Numbered from the stretch's first letter, positions 1-9,339 are shown. The stretch is 64,000 bases of DNA from Prevotella merdae (GCF_900290275.1 NZ_LT985326.1:138336-202335); one strand, 5' to 3'. Notes: generated by a model not told the origin, from the letters alone. Translations and numbers: made by a program.

Positions 1-2940
1 AGCAAGGTTGAGCACATTGATTGTCGATGTAGAGCCGTTGTATGCGCTTTGGTCGCGGTTTGGGAACAGCTCGCTTACGTATATCTCGCGCACATAATGA
101 TTGCTAAGCTGGTCTAAATCGCTCTTTATATGACCAGGAGTTAGCGATGAAGAGCGTCGTGTGAACAAAGGATCGATATAATACCACGCCATTCTTGAGC
201 GGTTAAAGCCTGATCGTAACGTGCTTTTGTCGGACGATTCGGGGAACATCGACGGCACAGATGACAATATCCAAGATGTAGGAGTGCTTACATCTATTGT
301 GTTCTTGGCTTCCTCAAAGTCGTCTATATACGATGCATTGTCCTGCGTGCCACTACTTTGTCCGGCTATAAGCTGGGCAAACTCGCCCGTGAATGATATC
401 TGCGAAGGCTGTGTAAGGTGCAAGAACGGCAACTTGTCGAGCATATTTGTAAGCCATTGACTCTCCTTCTTCCAGTTGATGTTAAGACCCCAAAGTGTAT
501 TGTTCAGCGGTTCGCTGCCCATATTCACTTTGTTTGTAAGGGCCTGTTCAGACAGATGCTGCAATGTACCCGACAATTGAAAATCCTTCGAGAAGTCGTA
601 TTCCCAGTTCACGCCAAACATTGTCTTGCGCTGTTGGGCATAATCTGTATTGCTCTCAAGCGACACATTGACCTGTGTTCCTGCATCGATAATGCTCTGG
701 TTAAGGATAGTAACCTCGCCACCTGAATAATCTACAGAATAGTCGGTACCCTCGGCAAGTGTTATACCACCTGCAGTTACCACCACCGAACCTTGCGGAA
801 TGTTGTAGGCTCCAGTAGATATTACGTTGGCAGAAGTACCGCGGAACTGGCCCATAAGCACATACTTGTCCTTCTCGGCTATCTGTTTTGCAACAGTCTT
901 GGTAGAGTCGTACAATTCGGTAAAGGCATATTTTGTTGCTTGATCGGCAGCAACTCCCCTACCCACAAGATAGTTGTACATATACTTGCCGAATGGTTCG
1001 GCAACGGGGAAGAACACACGACCGTTAGAAACCGTATAACCCTCTACATAGTCGAAGTATCCATTAGGATGAGCCTTGCTGTTGTTATCCAGTCGGTCGG
1101 CACCAAGAACCTTTATAATTGTCTGGTCCTTGACCTGTGGTTCTGGGATGTATGTAAGATATACGCCTGCTGTATCGCTTTGGAACTTAACGTCGAGACG
1201 GAATTTCTCCTTCTCAACCGACGAGGCCAAGTAATATACATTCTTCATCATTAAGCCCCAATTGCCTTGCTGCGGATTGTTTGACGTGTTCTTAAGCGAC
1301 TTAACAAAGATGGCTTGCGAAGCATCGGTAACATCGCTGGCAAACTCGCCCACCTGATAGGTTACACCGCCATATGTATACTCGTAAGCTACGGCAAGCA
1401 CCTGGTCGGTTTGCAACTGTGTCTTAAGCGATACATATCCAAGTGAGGTGTTGACCGTATACTCAGACGAATTGAGCAATCTTGCCTTCTCGAGTTTCTC
1501 ATAGTCGCTACCGCCATGAAATCCGGGTATTCCATCGAACACAGTTGATGTCTCGTCAATATTACGTGCAGCTACATACTGCGATGTCATTGACGAGTAC
1601 TCTGAGTTGGCTGCATTAGATGGTACAGGCTGTCCGGTCAAACCCCATGCTTGATTGGACACGGTGCGGTTCTCGCCCAAGTCGGTAAGGGCGATTATGT
1701 TACGTGTGTTAGCGGTTGTTCCAGTCTTGTTGGTAACCCATATTTCAACACGGTTAATCTTAATTCCTGATGTAAGGTTTGGCAACGACCGCATCCAATC
1801 GTCGTAACGATCGTGAAAATACTGTGCCAAGAAGAAGTGTCGGTTGTCCTCATAATTAGCGGCATCAATCTCAAATGGGGTAAACTGTTTGCCACCCTTA
1901 GACGATACGCTCTTGGTAGACGACTTCTTCTGTGATGCAACAAGCTGCAACTTAAGCTTGCCAAACTGCAAGTCGGTACGCAATCCAAATAGTGACGATG
2001 CTCCCTTTATCAACGACGAGTTTGAAGGAAACGACACATTGCCTGCTTCTACAAGCTTTACAATCTCGTCTTCCTTACCGTCGTACTTAAGTTTAAGGCT
2101 CTGTGCGTCGAAGTCGAAGGTTGCATCGGTATTATAATTGAGGTTAAGGTTAACCTTATCGCCAACACGTCCGTTGAGGTTTAGGTTAACCTTCTCGTCA
2201 AAGTCCATTGTAGTTGTCTTGCGGTTGCGCACGGGCAAAGAAGGATTGTCAATATTCTTCATTGTCGCGCCAAACTTAAGCTCGGCAGTACCCTGAGTCT
2301 TAATGCGCACACCACCAGGACCAAATATCTTCTCGGCCGGACCAAGGTCGAAGTGCATATCAGTAAAGTCGAACTTCTCCTTGCCTTTGGCTTGGTAAAT
2401 CTCGTCGTTCTTCTTGCGGAAGAAGTCTTGCATTAGCTTACGCTCGCTCCACTTCATATACTCCTGTGCCGTCATCATTACCGGAGCATTGATATAAGTG
2501 TCGGATATCTTTGAGCCAATAATATATCGGTCGATAGAGTCGTTGTATTCTACTTGCTGCTTAAGATTGTCTGGACGTTTAAGGTCGGCGGCGCCCTGAG
2601 ACAGGTCGTCGAGTGTTATTGGCAACGTGCGTTGTATCTGCCAACGTGGATGTAAAAGCGAATCGGGTATGGAGTCGTCATCTGCCAGCAACGGTTGCGC
2701 TATGATAGCAAGCGAATCCTTGCTGTTTTTATTGTTATCGGTTTGTTTCTGTGCAGCATTGGCAGCATTACGTTGCTCTATTGCCGCACGTCTTCGTTGT
2801 TGCGCATTACGCAGAGGTGTCTGTTTCATGGCATACGCAACTATGGTCGACATGACAAGCATGACGACAAAAGCACGAGCCGAAAAGACACGGATATGTA
2901 AATTAAGAAATGTTTTATATATCTTTTTAAGCAAATTCAT
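1..2940 (-). CDS. sprA: SprA (SOV), T9SS outer-membrane translocon, 5' part
   Basis: The reading frame stays open from an ATG at 2940 to the window edge, giving the first 980 residues; family members are about 2,400 residues, so the 3' part lies outside the window. SprA is the giant outer-membrane barrel through which type IX secretion cargo leaves the cell. Visible: an N-terminal membrane/signal segment (about residues 18-36, FSARAFVVMLVMSTIVAY), a low-complexity Q/R/A-rich stretch, then the conserved SprA region with 'FGPGGVRIKTQGTAELKFG', 'NLNGRVGDKVNLNLNYNTDA' and 'IDDFEEAKNTIDVSTP'. It lies 81 nt behind ruvA, same strand, the usual Bacteroidales order. An AAAGGA stretch precedes the ATG. 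Identification is from recognised conserved segments; a solid call, limited only by the truncation at the window edge. Confidence 0.93.
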   Translation of the reverse strand, partial: MNLLKKIYKTFLNLHIRVFSARAFVVMLVMSTIVAYAMKQTPLRNAQQRRRAAIEQRNAANAAQKQTDNNKNSKDSLAIIAQPLLADDDSIPDSLLHPRWQIQRTLPITLDDLSQGAADLKRPDNLKQQVEYNDSIDRYIIGSKISDTYINAPVMMTAQEYMKWSERKLMQDFFRKKNDEIYQAKGKEKFDFTDMHFDLGPAEKIFGPGGVRIKTQGTAELKFGATMKNIDNPSLPVRNRKTTTMDFDEKVNLNLNGRVGDKVNLNLNYNTDATFDFDAQSLKLKYDGKEDEIVKLVEAGNVSFPSNSSLIKGASSLFGLRTDLQFGKLKLQLVASQKKSSTKSVSSKGGKQFTPFEIDAANYEDNRHFFLAQYFHDRYDDWMRSLPNLTSGIKINRVEIWVTNKTGTTANTRNIIALTDLGENRTVSNQAWGLTGQPVPSNAANSEYSSMTSQYVAARNIDETSTVFDGIPGFHGGSDYEKLEKARLLNSSEYTVNTSLGYVSLKTQLQTDQVLAVAYEYTYGGVTYQVGEFASDVTDASQAIFVKSLKNTSNNPQQGNWGLMMKNVYYLASSVEKEKFRLDVKFQSDTAGVYLTYIPEPQVKDQTIIKVLGADRLDNNSKAHPNGYFDYVEGYTVSNGRVFFPVAEPFGKYMYNYLVGRGVAADQATKYAFTELYDSTKTVAKQIAEKDKYVLMGQFRGTSANVISTGAYNIPQGSVVVTAGGITLAEGTDYSVDYSGGEVTILNQSIIDAGTQVNVSLESNTDYAQQRKTMFGVNWEYDFSKDFQLSGTLQHLSEQALTNKVNMGSEPLNNTLWGLNINWKKESQWLTNMLDKLPFLHLTQPSQISFTGEFAQLIAGQSSGTQDNASYIDDFEEAKNTIDVSTPTSWILSSVPSMFPESSDKSTLRSGFNRSRMAWYYIDPLFTRRSSSLTPGHIKSDLDQLSNHYVREIYVSELFPNRDQSAYNGSTSTINVLNLA

Positions 2941-3021
2941 CAATCCTTTACTGACGCTATTGTTCGTATACAATTACTTATATTATAACGTATTTGTATA
3001 TATATTATTGTGTAAGCGCCC

Positions 3022-3636
3022 CTACTTTATCTGCTTAAGCGCCAACTTAACCACTTGCTCTACCGTAAGCGATGCGTCGTCTGTAAGTATGGCTGTTACT
3101 ACCTTGGCTGTAGGAGCTGGCGAGAAGCCAAGCATTGTAAGTGCTGCAACTGCCTCGTCGCGCACATCAACTGGGATAGTAGAACCCGCAGCTGTACCTG
3201 CCGACACTTCTTGTGCTATACCAAGTGACAGTATCTTGTCCTTAAGGTCAACGATGATACGCTGTGCCGTCTTCAGTCCAATGCCCTTTACACCCTTAAG
3301 CAGACGCTCGTTGCCTGTAGATATGGCATTGGCAAGCTCAGCTGGAGAAGCCGAAGAAAGAATCATACGTGCTGTATTGGCACCTACACCCGATACGGTT
3401 ATAAGCAATCGATAAAGGTCGCGCTCTTGCTTTGAGGCAAATCCGAAAAAGGTGTAACTGTCGTCGCGACCACCTGTTACAAGACTCTCGTGTACATACA
3501 GCTTTACGTCTTTCTTGCCCTGTATTGCCTCGTAAGTATTTAGGGATATGTTCATGGCATAACCTACGCCGTATGCCTCTACCACTGCCTGAACTGGAGT
3601 AAGCTCTGCCAGTTCGCCTTTTATATAATCAATCAT
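3022..3636 (-). CDS. ruvA: Holliday junction branch migration protein RuvA
   Basis: 204 residues, normal length for RuvA. RuvA tetramers bind Holliday junctions and load the RuvB helicase during recombinational repair. The N-terminal OB-fold starts 'MIDYIKGELAEL'; two helix-hairpin-helix motifs are visible at about residues 78-95 (ITVSGVGANTARMIL) and 112-130 (LLKGVKGIGLKTAQRIIVD); the C-terminal RuvB-binding domain is residues 155-204. The start is fixed by the family N-terminus. It is the first gene of a probable ruvA-sprA unit. An almost perfect hairpin ends exactly at its start codon (separate entry), which could affect initiation. Confidence 0.97.
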   Translation of the reverse strand: MIDYIKGELAELTPVQAVVEAYGVGYAMNISLNTYEAIQGKKDVKLYVHESLVTGGRDDSYTFFGFASKQERDLYRLLITVSGVGANTARMILSSASPAELANAISTGNERLLKGVKGIGLKTAQRIIVDLKDKILSLGIAQEVSAGTAAGSTIPVDVRDEAVAALTMLGFSPAPTAKVVTAILTDDASLTVEQVVKLALKQIK

Positions 3637-3693
3637 TGGTGCGTTATCTAATAATGTATTGTTGTAATATTACATTATTTATAACGCACCAAT
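3635..3693 (-). promoter_or_regulatory. Long hairpin abutting the ruvA start codon
   Basis: Arms attggtgcgttat (3635-3647) and ataacgcaccaat (3681-3693) are perfect reverse complements, and the inside (aataatgta/attacattatt) continues the pairing. In the ruvA mRNA the 3' arm ends in the first two bases of the ATG. It may be a terminator of the upstream receptor gene or a translational control element; no U-run follows, which favours the second or a mere repeat. Confidence 0.5.
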
Positions 3694-3723
3694 GAGGCTA
3701 TTATTGTAGAAAAAAAAGAAAAA

Positions 3724-5715
3724 TTAGAACTTGTCTATGTCTATCGACACGCCTACCTGAAAGTTGATACCATCGGTCAATGGGCAATTAAGATAATAAT
3801 ACTTTGGACGATAATTGAAGAGATTGTCCAATGCTGTTGTCAACTTTATTGCTTTGCCGATATTGTGTGTAGCCGACAGCTTCCACATAGTATAAGCGGG
3901 ATAGTCTACCTTTATTGTGCCCTCGCTCACATCGTAGTAGTTCTTATACTCCACATTGCTTGTGCCTGACATCACACGACCGTTGATACCCAGACTCAAG
4001 GCATAGTTCTTTGAGAATCGATGGTCGTAGTCGGCACGCACATTGAGCGCATGCTCTCTTGACGGAATATACTGGTTGTTTATAGTATTACCCTCCTTGT
4101 CCTTGGGCAAATGTTCTTTTGTGTAAGCATATGTTATACGTGCCGATAATCCATTGTCCCAACGTGCCTGTGCTCCTATCTCGCCTCCACACACACTATA
4201 ATTGTCGAGATTGGCATATGGAAGATAAGGCAGCTTGTCAGTAGCTGTCTTGAAGTAAGGCGCAGCAGTGGCAAGTTTGTTGTGCACAAGATTGTAGTAG
4301 ACAGATGCAGTAAAGTCGTAATGACCATGGATATATTCGGCCGAGAGGTTGAAGTTGTGACTCAATTCCGACTTAAGGTCCTTGTTACCCTCCACAATCC
4401 ATATGCCTACCATATCAAAGTTGTAATACTTCTCCTTAAGTGTTGGAGCCCGAAAGCCCATGCCATATCCGGCACGCAGAGTGAGACGGCTTGTTGGACG
4501 ATAGCGCAGATTAAGCTTTGGTGTAAGGTTAGACTGACTTCCGTCCGAGAAATAGTCGTAACGCAAAGCTCCTACAAGCTCTACCTTGTCGCTTACCATC
4601 CAGTCGTATTGCGCAAACACGTCAAAACAGTCTTGCTCGCGTATAGAACCATCAAGGTTGTTATTGTATAGATAATCGTGCATATAGTCGGAACCAAGGG
4701 TCAACACATCTCCCCTCTCAAACTCATGACTATACAATGCACGCACAGTATTCTGCACATTGCTGTACGAGCGAATGTCCAAGCGACGAACGGTTTGATA
4801 GTTCGACTTGTCGTATTGGTCGAATGAATAGTTTACACGCAACTGGTCGAAAGCCGACATAGTCCAATTCATTCTCAATCCGCCACTAAAGTCGCGATAG
4901 CGTTCGGGTTGTCCTACGGTGCGAGTTGTCTCGCGAAAGAAGTAGCCTGCTCTTCCGGTAAAGCTCAATGCCGTAGAAGGTTTCCACGTCAGTTGCTCGC
5001 GTGTGTTTATGGTTTTATCGCCATAGATGGTAGATATAACACGCGTAACGGGATTGGGTCCACTATTTACCGTGTAGTTATCTGTTGTGTTGTAGTTGGC
5101 CGACAGCATGTTGCTCCAATGCTTGCTGCTTAGTCCAAATGTTCCGCCATATCGTTGCTCGCCATGTTTGGCAAGTCGTCCGTTAAGGTTTAGCGTCCAT
5201 GGCTTCGACGCTTTCTTTGTGATGATGTTTATAACACCACCCGATGCGCTACTGCCATAAAGTGCCGAAGCAGCTCCCTTTACTATCTCTATGCGCTCAA
5301 CATTGTCCATCATCAGGCGCGTAAAGTCGACATCGTCCATTGTCTCTCCTGCAAGACGCTCGCCGTCAACAAGGAACAGTATGCTCTGACCTCCAAATCC
5401 CGAGAAGTTGAGATGTGTCTGCTGGTTCATAGAGAACGAGAATTCTACACCTGGCAACTCCTGCTGAAGCAAGTCTTGCACGTTGGTTGCATCTATTTTG
5501 GCTATGTCTGCAGATGTTATGACACGTGTCTGTATTGGGGTGTCCTTTAGAAACTTAGGTGTGCGTGTGCCTGTAACAACAATCTCATCCAAGTCATATT
5601 GGCGGAAGATTGAGTCGGTTTGGCTTTCCACTACAACTGCGCTGTGCTGTATTTGTGCCGTTGCAAGTAGAGGCAAGCAACCTGATATAAAGAGCAAAGA
5701 ATATCTCTTGACCAT
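3724..5715 (-). CDS. hmuR: TonB-dependent heme receptor, HmuR-like
   Basis: 663 residues: signal peptide 1-20 (ends LLATA-Q), TonB box/plug from DEIVVTGTRTP (43-53) through 'IEIVKGAASALYGSSASGG' (142-160) to about 170, then a 22-strand-type barrel ending in an aromatic residue (DKF). In the barrel, FRAP (421-424) and GNKDL (443-447) match the FRAP/NPDL boxes of heme receptors such as Porphyromonas HmuR. The upstream gene, 9 nt away, encodes a HmuY-type lipoprotein, which is the known partner of HmuR. Function inferred: energy-dependent uptake of heme across the outer membrane. Substrate is not proven; a vitamin or other porphyrin receptor is the main alternative. Confidence 0.82.
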   Translation of the reverse strand: MVKRYSLLFISGCLPLLATAQIQHSAVVVESQTDSIFRQYDLDEIVVTGTRTPKFLKDTPIQTRVITSADIAKIDATNVQDLLQQELPGVEFSFSMNQQTHLNFSGFGGQSILFLVDGERLAGETMDDVDFTRLMMDNVERIEIVKGAASALYGSSASGGVINIITKKASKPWTLNLNGRLAKHGEQRYGGTFGLSSKHWSNMLSANYNTTDNYTVNSGPNPVTRVISTIYGDKTINTREQLTWKPSTALSFTGRAGYFFRETTRTVGQPERYRDFSGGLRMNWTMSAFDQLRVNYSFDQYDKSNYQTVRRLDIRSYSNVQNTVRALYSHEFERGDVLTLGSDYMHDYLYNNNLDGSIREQDCFDVFAQYDWMVSDKVELVGALRYDYFSDGSQSNLTPKLNLRYRPTSRLTLRAGYGMGFRAPTLKEKYYNFDMVGIWIVEGNKDLKSELSHNFNLSAEYIHGHYDFTASVYYNLVHNKLATAAPYFKTATDKLPYLPYANLDNYSVCGGEIGAQARWDNGLSARITYAYTKEHLPKDKEGNTINNQYIPSREHALNVRADYDHRFSKNYALSLGINGRVMSGTSNVEYKNYYDVSEGTIKVDYPAYTMWKLSATHNIGKAIKLTTALDNLFNYRPKYYYLNCPLTDGINFQVGVSIDIDKF

Positions 5716-5724
5716 ATGTGTCTA

Positions 5725-6516
5725 TTAATACGGATATTTGTAATTAATTGTCAACCAGCACTTCTTGCCTGCAGGCGACAGATAGTCGGCAAGCTGAAGC
5801 GCAGCATAAGTGCCATCATTAAGACGCAAAACAAAGACGTGACTGTCGGGAATATAATCTGGCGGAATATTAAACTTAAAGCTTAGCCACGACGACAACA
5901 CTTTATTAATCTTTATACCTTGCGACGGAACGAGTCCCAAGAGCATTTGGTCTTTGTTGTCCCACACTTCCTTCTCTGTCCATTCGTCTTCAACAAACGT
6001 TTCGTTCTTGAATGCATCGCTCGACTCGGGCAACTGATCCATCGACGTATACTGTGTCTTAAATACAGCTCCGCCATTAGTGCGTACGTTGTTGCGATGT
6101 ACGGCAAAGGTCCATTCGGTTGGTTCTGGCTGGGAGTCGCATGGTGTATAAGATCTAAACTCATTATTTTCAATACCCGAACCAAGCACATCAAACCAAT
6201 AGAGATATTGTCCCGAATGGCCATCGCTCTCGCCAGTAAGTGTCATTGGTATAGGCCAAGACTCGTGCTCGGTTTGTGCCTTAAGCAAGGCATCATCATC
6301 ACCTGCCTCTGTTAGTTGCTGCAGTTGCTTTAGGTCGATATAGTACCAATCGGTCCAACTTGTAGCATCAACAACAACCTGCCCCTTTGCTGGCACCAAC
6401 TCCTTTTGTGGCTCGTCGTATATATCGTCAAATATTCCCGTGCATGAAGTCAGCACAAACATGCCGAGACAAGCCAATGTTGCAGACAGAGCGTGGGCAA
6501 ATGTATTATTGTTCAT
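5725..6516 (-). CDS. hmuY: HmuY-family heme-binding lipoprotein
   Basis: 263 residues. Signal peptide with lipobox LTSC (Cys at residue 25) predicts a lipoprotein. The central 'WTFAVHRNNVRTNGGAVF' is the HmuY family signature (W.iAlHr.dvrTNGG). HmuY proteins are hemophores that take heme from host proteins and pass it to HmuR. The C-terminal part (SWLSFKFNIPP..IPDSHVFVLRLNDGTYAALQL) matches the family's last strands. First gene of an apparent hmuYR pair, with an intergenic inverted repeat upstream. Axial heme ligands vary in Prevotella homologues and I cannot assign them here. Confidence 0.82.
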   Translation of the reverse strand: MNNNTFAHALSATLACLGMFVLTSCTGIFDDIYDEPQKELVPAKGQVVVDATSWTDWYYIDLKQLQQLTEAGDDDALLKAQTEHESWPIPMTLTGESDGHSGQYLYWFDVLGSGIENNEFRSYTPCDSQPEPTEWTFAVHRNNVRTNGGAVFKTQYTSMDQLPESSDAFKNETFVEDEWTEKEVWDNKDQMLLGLVPSQGIKINKVLSSWLSFKFNIPPDYIPDSHVFVLRLNDGTYAALQLADYLSPAGKKCWLTINYKYPY

Positions 6517-6613
6517 TTATATCTAATTGATTTATCCCTTACTTAAGTTTCTGAAGTGTGGAATTTAAAGTATTTAAAGTAGTTAGATAATTTAAAGCCA
6601 TATGCTTTATTGC

Positions 6614-6668
6614 TCCTCCCCGTAGGTGAGAGGGAATAGATGCAACTCCTCTCTCTCCTACGGGGAGG
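6614..6668. repeat. GC-rich imperfect inverted repeat
   Basis: cctccccgtaggtgagaggg (from 6614) pairs with cctctctctcctacggggag (about 6648-6667), loop about 15 nt. It separates the calycin-like gene from hmuY on the same strand and could act as an attenuator or terminator between them, or be a dispersed palindrome like the one at 17381-17509. Confidence 0.55.
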
Positions 6669-6704
6669 GACAATAGCCGAATAAACGGCATGCGAAATGG
6701 GACT

Positions 6705-7709
6705 TTATTTCTTAATATATTTCTTTCCGTTTACTATCACAATGCCTTTATAGTCATTGCCTACACGCTGACCAGCAAGGTTGTACATCTTGCCGTCGTT
6801 ATGCTTGTTGGCTACATGTACACCGTTGATGCCTGTAGCGCTGTTGCCAAAAGTAGAAACAATACCAAAAGGCATGGCACCTATCTGGAATGTATTTACA
6901 ATCTGCTCTACTGTTGAACCGTTGTACTTAACAAGAATATTGTTTGGCTTGTCGCTATTGAAGGTATAGTCGGCATCCATTGTCTTTGTGCCACCCTTCT
7001 CGGCTGTAAAGTGGAACAATAGTCCGTCATTAGCATAGTCGCGATAGAAGCCTCCCTTTGACTCATCGTAAACAAGTCCCTTTACCACATACTTGCCCAA
7101 ACCAAGATTGCCCATAATGGTATTATCGAGTGTGTAGTAAGGCACCTCAACATCAAGCTTCTCTACATCATCCTCCTTATACTTGCGCACGCTGTACGTA
7201 ACGCTTGAGTTGTCGTATTTAAATTGTCCGCCTACATTTACGCTGATAGCACCCGATACACCATTTACATAATAGCCCTTTACGTTGTATGTCATAGGCA
7301 TAGGCATGGCGCCAAACTTGAACACAGCTGTAAGCGAGAACGAGTTGTCGGCCATATTATAAGTACCAGTGAGCGATGTTCCGGTAATTGTCTTCTCGGC
7401 ACCATTCACCTTAACAGTAGATGTAAACTGCTGGTTGGCAAACTCAACCACATGATTGGCCCCCATAGAGAATGTAGCTCCCTTGATGGTGAACGATGGA
7501 ATGGTTGACATACCATTCATTTCGGGCAGGGTTATATCGCCTGATGTCATATTATTCATGACAAACGATATTGTGTCGCTTGCGTTTGAGAGGTTCACAT
7601 TAGACACTTGCATCGTTGAGGCACCAACAAACTTCATTGCGCCGTGCATCTGAGCCATCATTGTTGTTGCCGAGAAAGCGGCAACGAGGAGAGTAAAGAT
7701 TTTCTTCAT
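6705..7709 (-). CDS. Secreted calycin-like beta-barrel protein with Prevotella-type C-terminal tail
   Basis: 334 residues: signal peptide MKKIFTLLVAAFSATTMMA-Q, then two beta-rich repeats (about 25-150 and 150-280) resembling the calycin-like lipid/heme-binding domains found beside HmuY genes in Bacteroidales, and a C-terminal tail (about 305-334) 'MYNLAGQRV..YKGIVIVNG' followed by KKYIKK. The same tail ends the protein at 62572-63870. Its position just upstream of hmuYR, same strand, suggests a role in heme capture or storage, but this is inference; no catalytic motif is visible. The first domain starts with an unusually Met-rich segment (AMKFVGASTMQ). Family assignment is from overall character, not a decisive motif. 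Confidence 0.6.
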   Translation of the reverse strand: MKKIFTLLVAAFSATTMMAQMHGAMKFVGASTMQVSNVNLSNASDTISFVMNNMTSGDITLPEMNGMSTIPSFTIKGATFSMGANHVVEFANQQFTSTVKVNGAEKTITGTSLTGTYNMADNSFSLTAVFKFGAMPMPMTYNVKGYYVNGVSGAISVNVGGQFKYDNSSVTYSVRKYKEDDVEKLDVEVPYYTLDNTIMGNLGLGKYVVKGLVYDESKGGFYRDYANDGLLFHFTAEKGGTKTMDADYTFNSDKPNNILVKYNGSTVEQIVNTFQIGAMPFGIVSTFGNSATGINGVHVANKHNDGKMYNLAGQRVGNDYKGIVIVNGKKYIKK

Positions 7710-7872
7710 TTTCTATTGATTTTTTCTTTTTTCAAGGATTATACCTTACTTATATTTTAGCGATTGCAAAGGTCGCAACAATTTGCAACTCTCACAATAC
7801 TCATAAATGATGATATTGCCACTTTTCGCACAATCCTCATTATTAGGTATTGCCATATTTCTTCTTTTTATA

Positions 7873-7880
7873 TAATTTTG
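7873..7880 (+). promoter_or_regulatory. -7 box TAATTTTG of the membrane-protein gene
   Basis: TAnnTTTG match about 95 nt upstream of the ATG at 7975, within the divergent intergenic region 7710-7974. On the other strand a weaker GACCTTTG box near 7770 may serve the calycin-like gene. Confidence 0.5.
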
Positions 7881-7974
7881 CAGCTATAATCGCAAATAGG
7901 CATATATACATTAAATAGCTACTTACACATTATATTATATATACATATTATAATAAATACATATCCTTAGATAT

Positions 7975-8952
7975 ATGAAAACTAAAACATATCCTGGCAA
8001 GACCATCGGCACATTGCTCATCGTCTTGCTCCTCATGCCTCTTGGTCATGCGCTTATGATTCTTATGGAGCACTATCTCGCTCCTACAGTACTTCACTAT
8101 TCGGCATTTGCCATGGGATTCCTTGGACTCGTCATTACCATATGGGGAGTATTTGTCAAGGGAGACACTCGACAGACTTGTTTTGGTCTTGCAGGCTCGG
8201 TACTATTCTGGACAGGTTGGGTGGAATTTCTACTTGCCTATTATGCCCAACGCTATGGCGTACATTGCGACCTTGTGGGCAATGGCATTGTGGAGACTGT
8301 TAGCAGATATGTAAATGGTGTGGCTGTAGACCATAGCTTTACTATCAATGGCTCTCCACTCGAAAGTTTCTCGCGTGCCGAACTAAAGGAGCTGCGAGGC
8401 TCGCGTCCCGAATACCTCATCATGCCTGCAACGTTTGGCATGTGGATGATGTTCGTAGTGTTGTATCTGTTCTGCACACGCAACGGTTGCCTATTCCTAC
8501 ATTGGATACAAAAGCATTGCGGCATTAACAACAATGTTGAGTTGCGCCCAATGGCATACCATCCAAGCATAGTTATGTTCATGGAATGGAACATTATGAT
8601 GTGGGGCCTATATCTGTTGCTTATGTTCTGCTACGACCCTGTGTTCCTTGGCGACCATCATCCCGTTACCTACATCATTGCGGCTATATGCCTCATAGGT
8701 TCGGCATTGATGTTCAAGAAACAGTTGCGCATAGCCAATTGGGGCAGAAGCATACGCATGGCTTATGCCACAGTTATTGTGTTCTGGACATTTGTTGAGG
8801 TGGCGGCTCGCAATGGCATGTTCAAGGAGATTTGGGTTGACCCTATGCACCATGTGGCAGAAATGGTTGGTGTATTAGTTGTATTTGTGGCGCTTGTTGC
8901 TGGCTACTGGCTTTACAATGCCAAGGACAACCATGAGGCGAAAGAACAATAA
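7975..8952 (+). CDS. Polytopic membrane protein of unknown function
   Basis: 325 residues with about eight hydrophobic segments (roughly 10-30, 42-62, 70-90, 145-165, 200-220, 228-246, 260-280, 295-315). I do not recognise the family. Histidines cluster at membrane edges (GHALMILMEH, FLGDHHP, DPMHHVAEM), as often seen in heme- or metal-handling membrane proteins, and the gene is divergent from the heme-uptake module, so a role in heme or metal handling is a guess. A soluble loop of about 60 residues (100-145) precedes TM4. A strong 17-bp hairpin follows the stop codon. It is clearly a real gene: long frame, own promoter box and terminator-like hairpin. Confidence 0.7.
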   Translation: MKTKTYPGKTIGTLLIVLLLMPLGHALMILMEHYLAPTVLHYSAFAMGFLGLVITIWGVFVKGDTRQTCFGLAGSVLFWTGWVEFLLAYYAQRYGVHCDLVGNGIVETVSRYVNGVAVDHSFTINGSPLESFSRAELKELRGSRPEYLIMPATFGMWMMFVVLYLFCTRNGCLFLHWIQKHCGINNNVELRPMAYHPSIVMFMEWNIMMWGLYLLLMFCYDPVFLGDHHPVTYIIAAICLIGSALMFKKQLRIANWGRSIRMAYATVIVFWTFVEVAARNGMFKEIWVDPMHHVAEMVGVLVVFVALVAGYWLYNAKDNHEAKEQ

Positions 8953-8994
8953 AGCCTGATATACGACAAGAAGGTTGTTCGACCTCAATATCGA

Positions 8995-9050
8995 ATCACC
9001 CTAAATATTGTATTAATCCAATTTAGGTTTCACACAATATTTAGGGTGAT
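8995..9050. terminator. Perfect 17-bp inverted repeat, probable terminator
   Basis: atcaccctaaatattgt (8995-9011) and acaatatttagggtgat (9034-9050) are perfect complements with a 22-nt loop, 42 nt after the membrane-protein stop; tgtatttt follows. Confidence 0.6.
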
Positions 9051-9122
9051 TGTATTTTAGTTGCAGTTTCTATTGCCAAATAAAAACATTACATCCAAGA
9101 ATAATTTCTCAGAATTCTTTGT

Positions 9123-9130
9123 TAACTTTG
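9123..9130 (+). promoter_or_regulatory. -7 box TAACTTTG before the truncated receptor gene
   Basis: Exact TAnnTTTG match 36 nt before the ATG at 9167; the promoter survives although the gene is cut short. Confidence 0.5.
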
Positions 9131-9166
9131 CTACCGTATTACAAACTTCGTTTTTAAAGTAAAGCT

Positions 9167-9319
9167 ATGAATATGAGGAGATTTATATTTATTCTAATTG
9201 TTTCCCAGTTGATGTCTTTAGCATGTGTTGCAGCAAACAAGACTATTAAAGGGCATGTTGCGGATGAATTTGGTAAGAATGTTGAATTCGCAAGCATGAT
9301 AGTATGCTTTAAACGTTAA
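9167..9319 (+). pseudogene. Truncated outer-membrane receptor: signal peptide plus start of CarboxypepD_reg domain
   Basis: Fifty codons: MNMRRFIFILIVSQLMSLACVAA is a signal peptide, followed by 'KTIKGHVADEFGKNVEFASM', the opening strand pattern of the carboxypeptidase-regulatory-like domain that starts many Bacteroidetes TonB receptors (K.I.G.V.D..G..v.fA.v). The frame then stops at 9317-9319 and DNA turns into short tandem repeats. I read it as the surviving 5' end of a deleted receptor gene. It could instead encode a short secreted peptide, which I consider less likely. Confidence 0.6.
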
Positions 9320-9339
9320 ACTATATTACTCCCCCAAAT

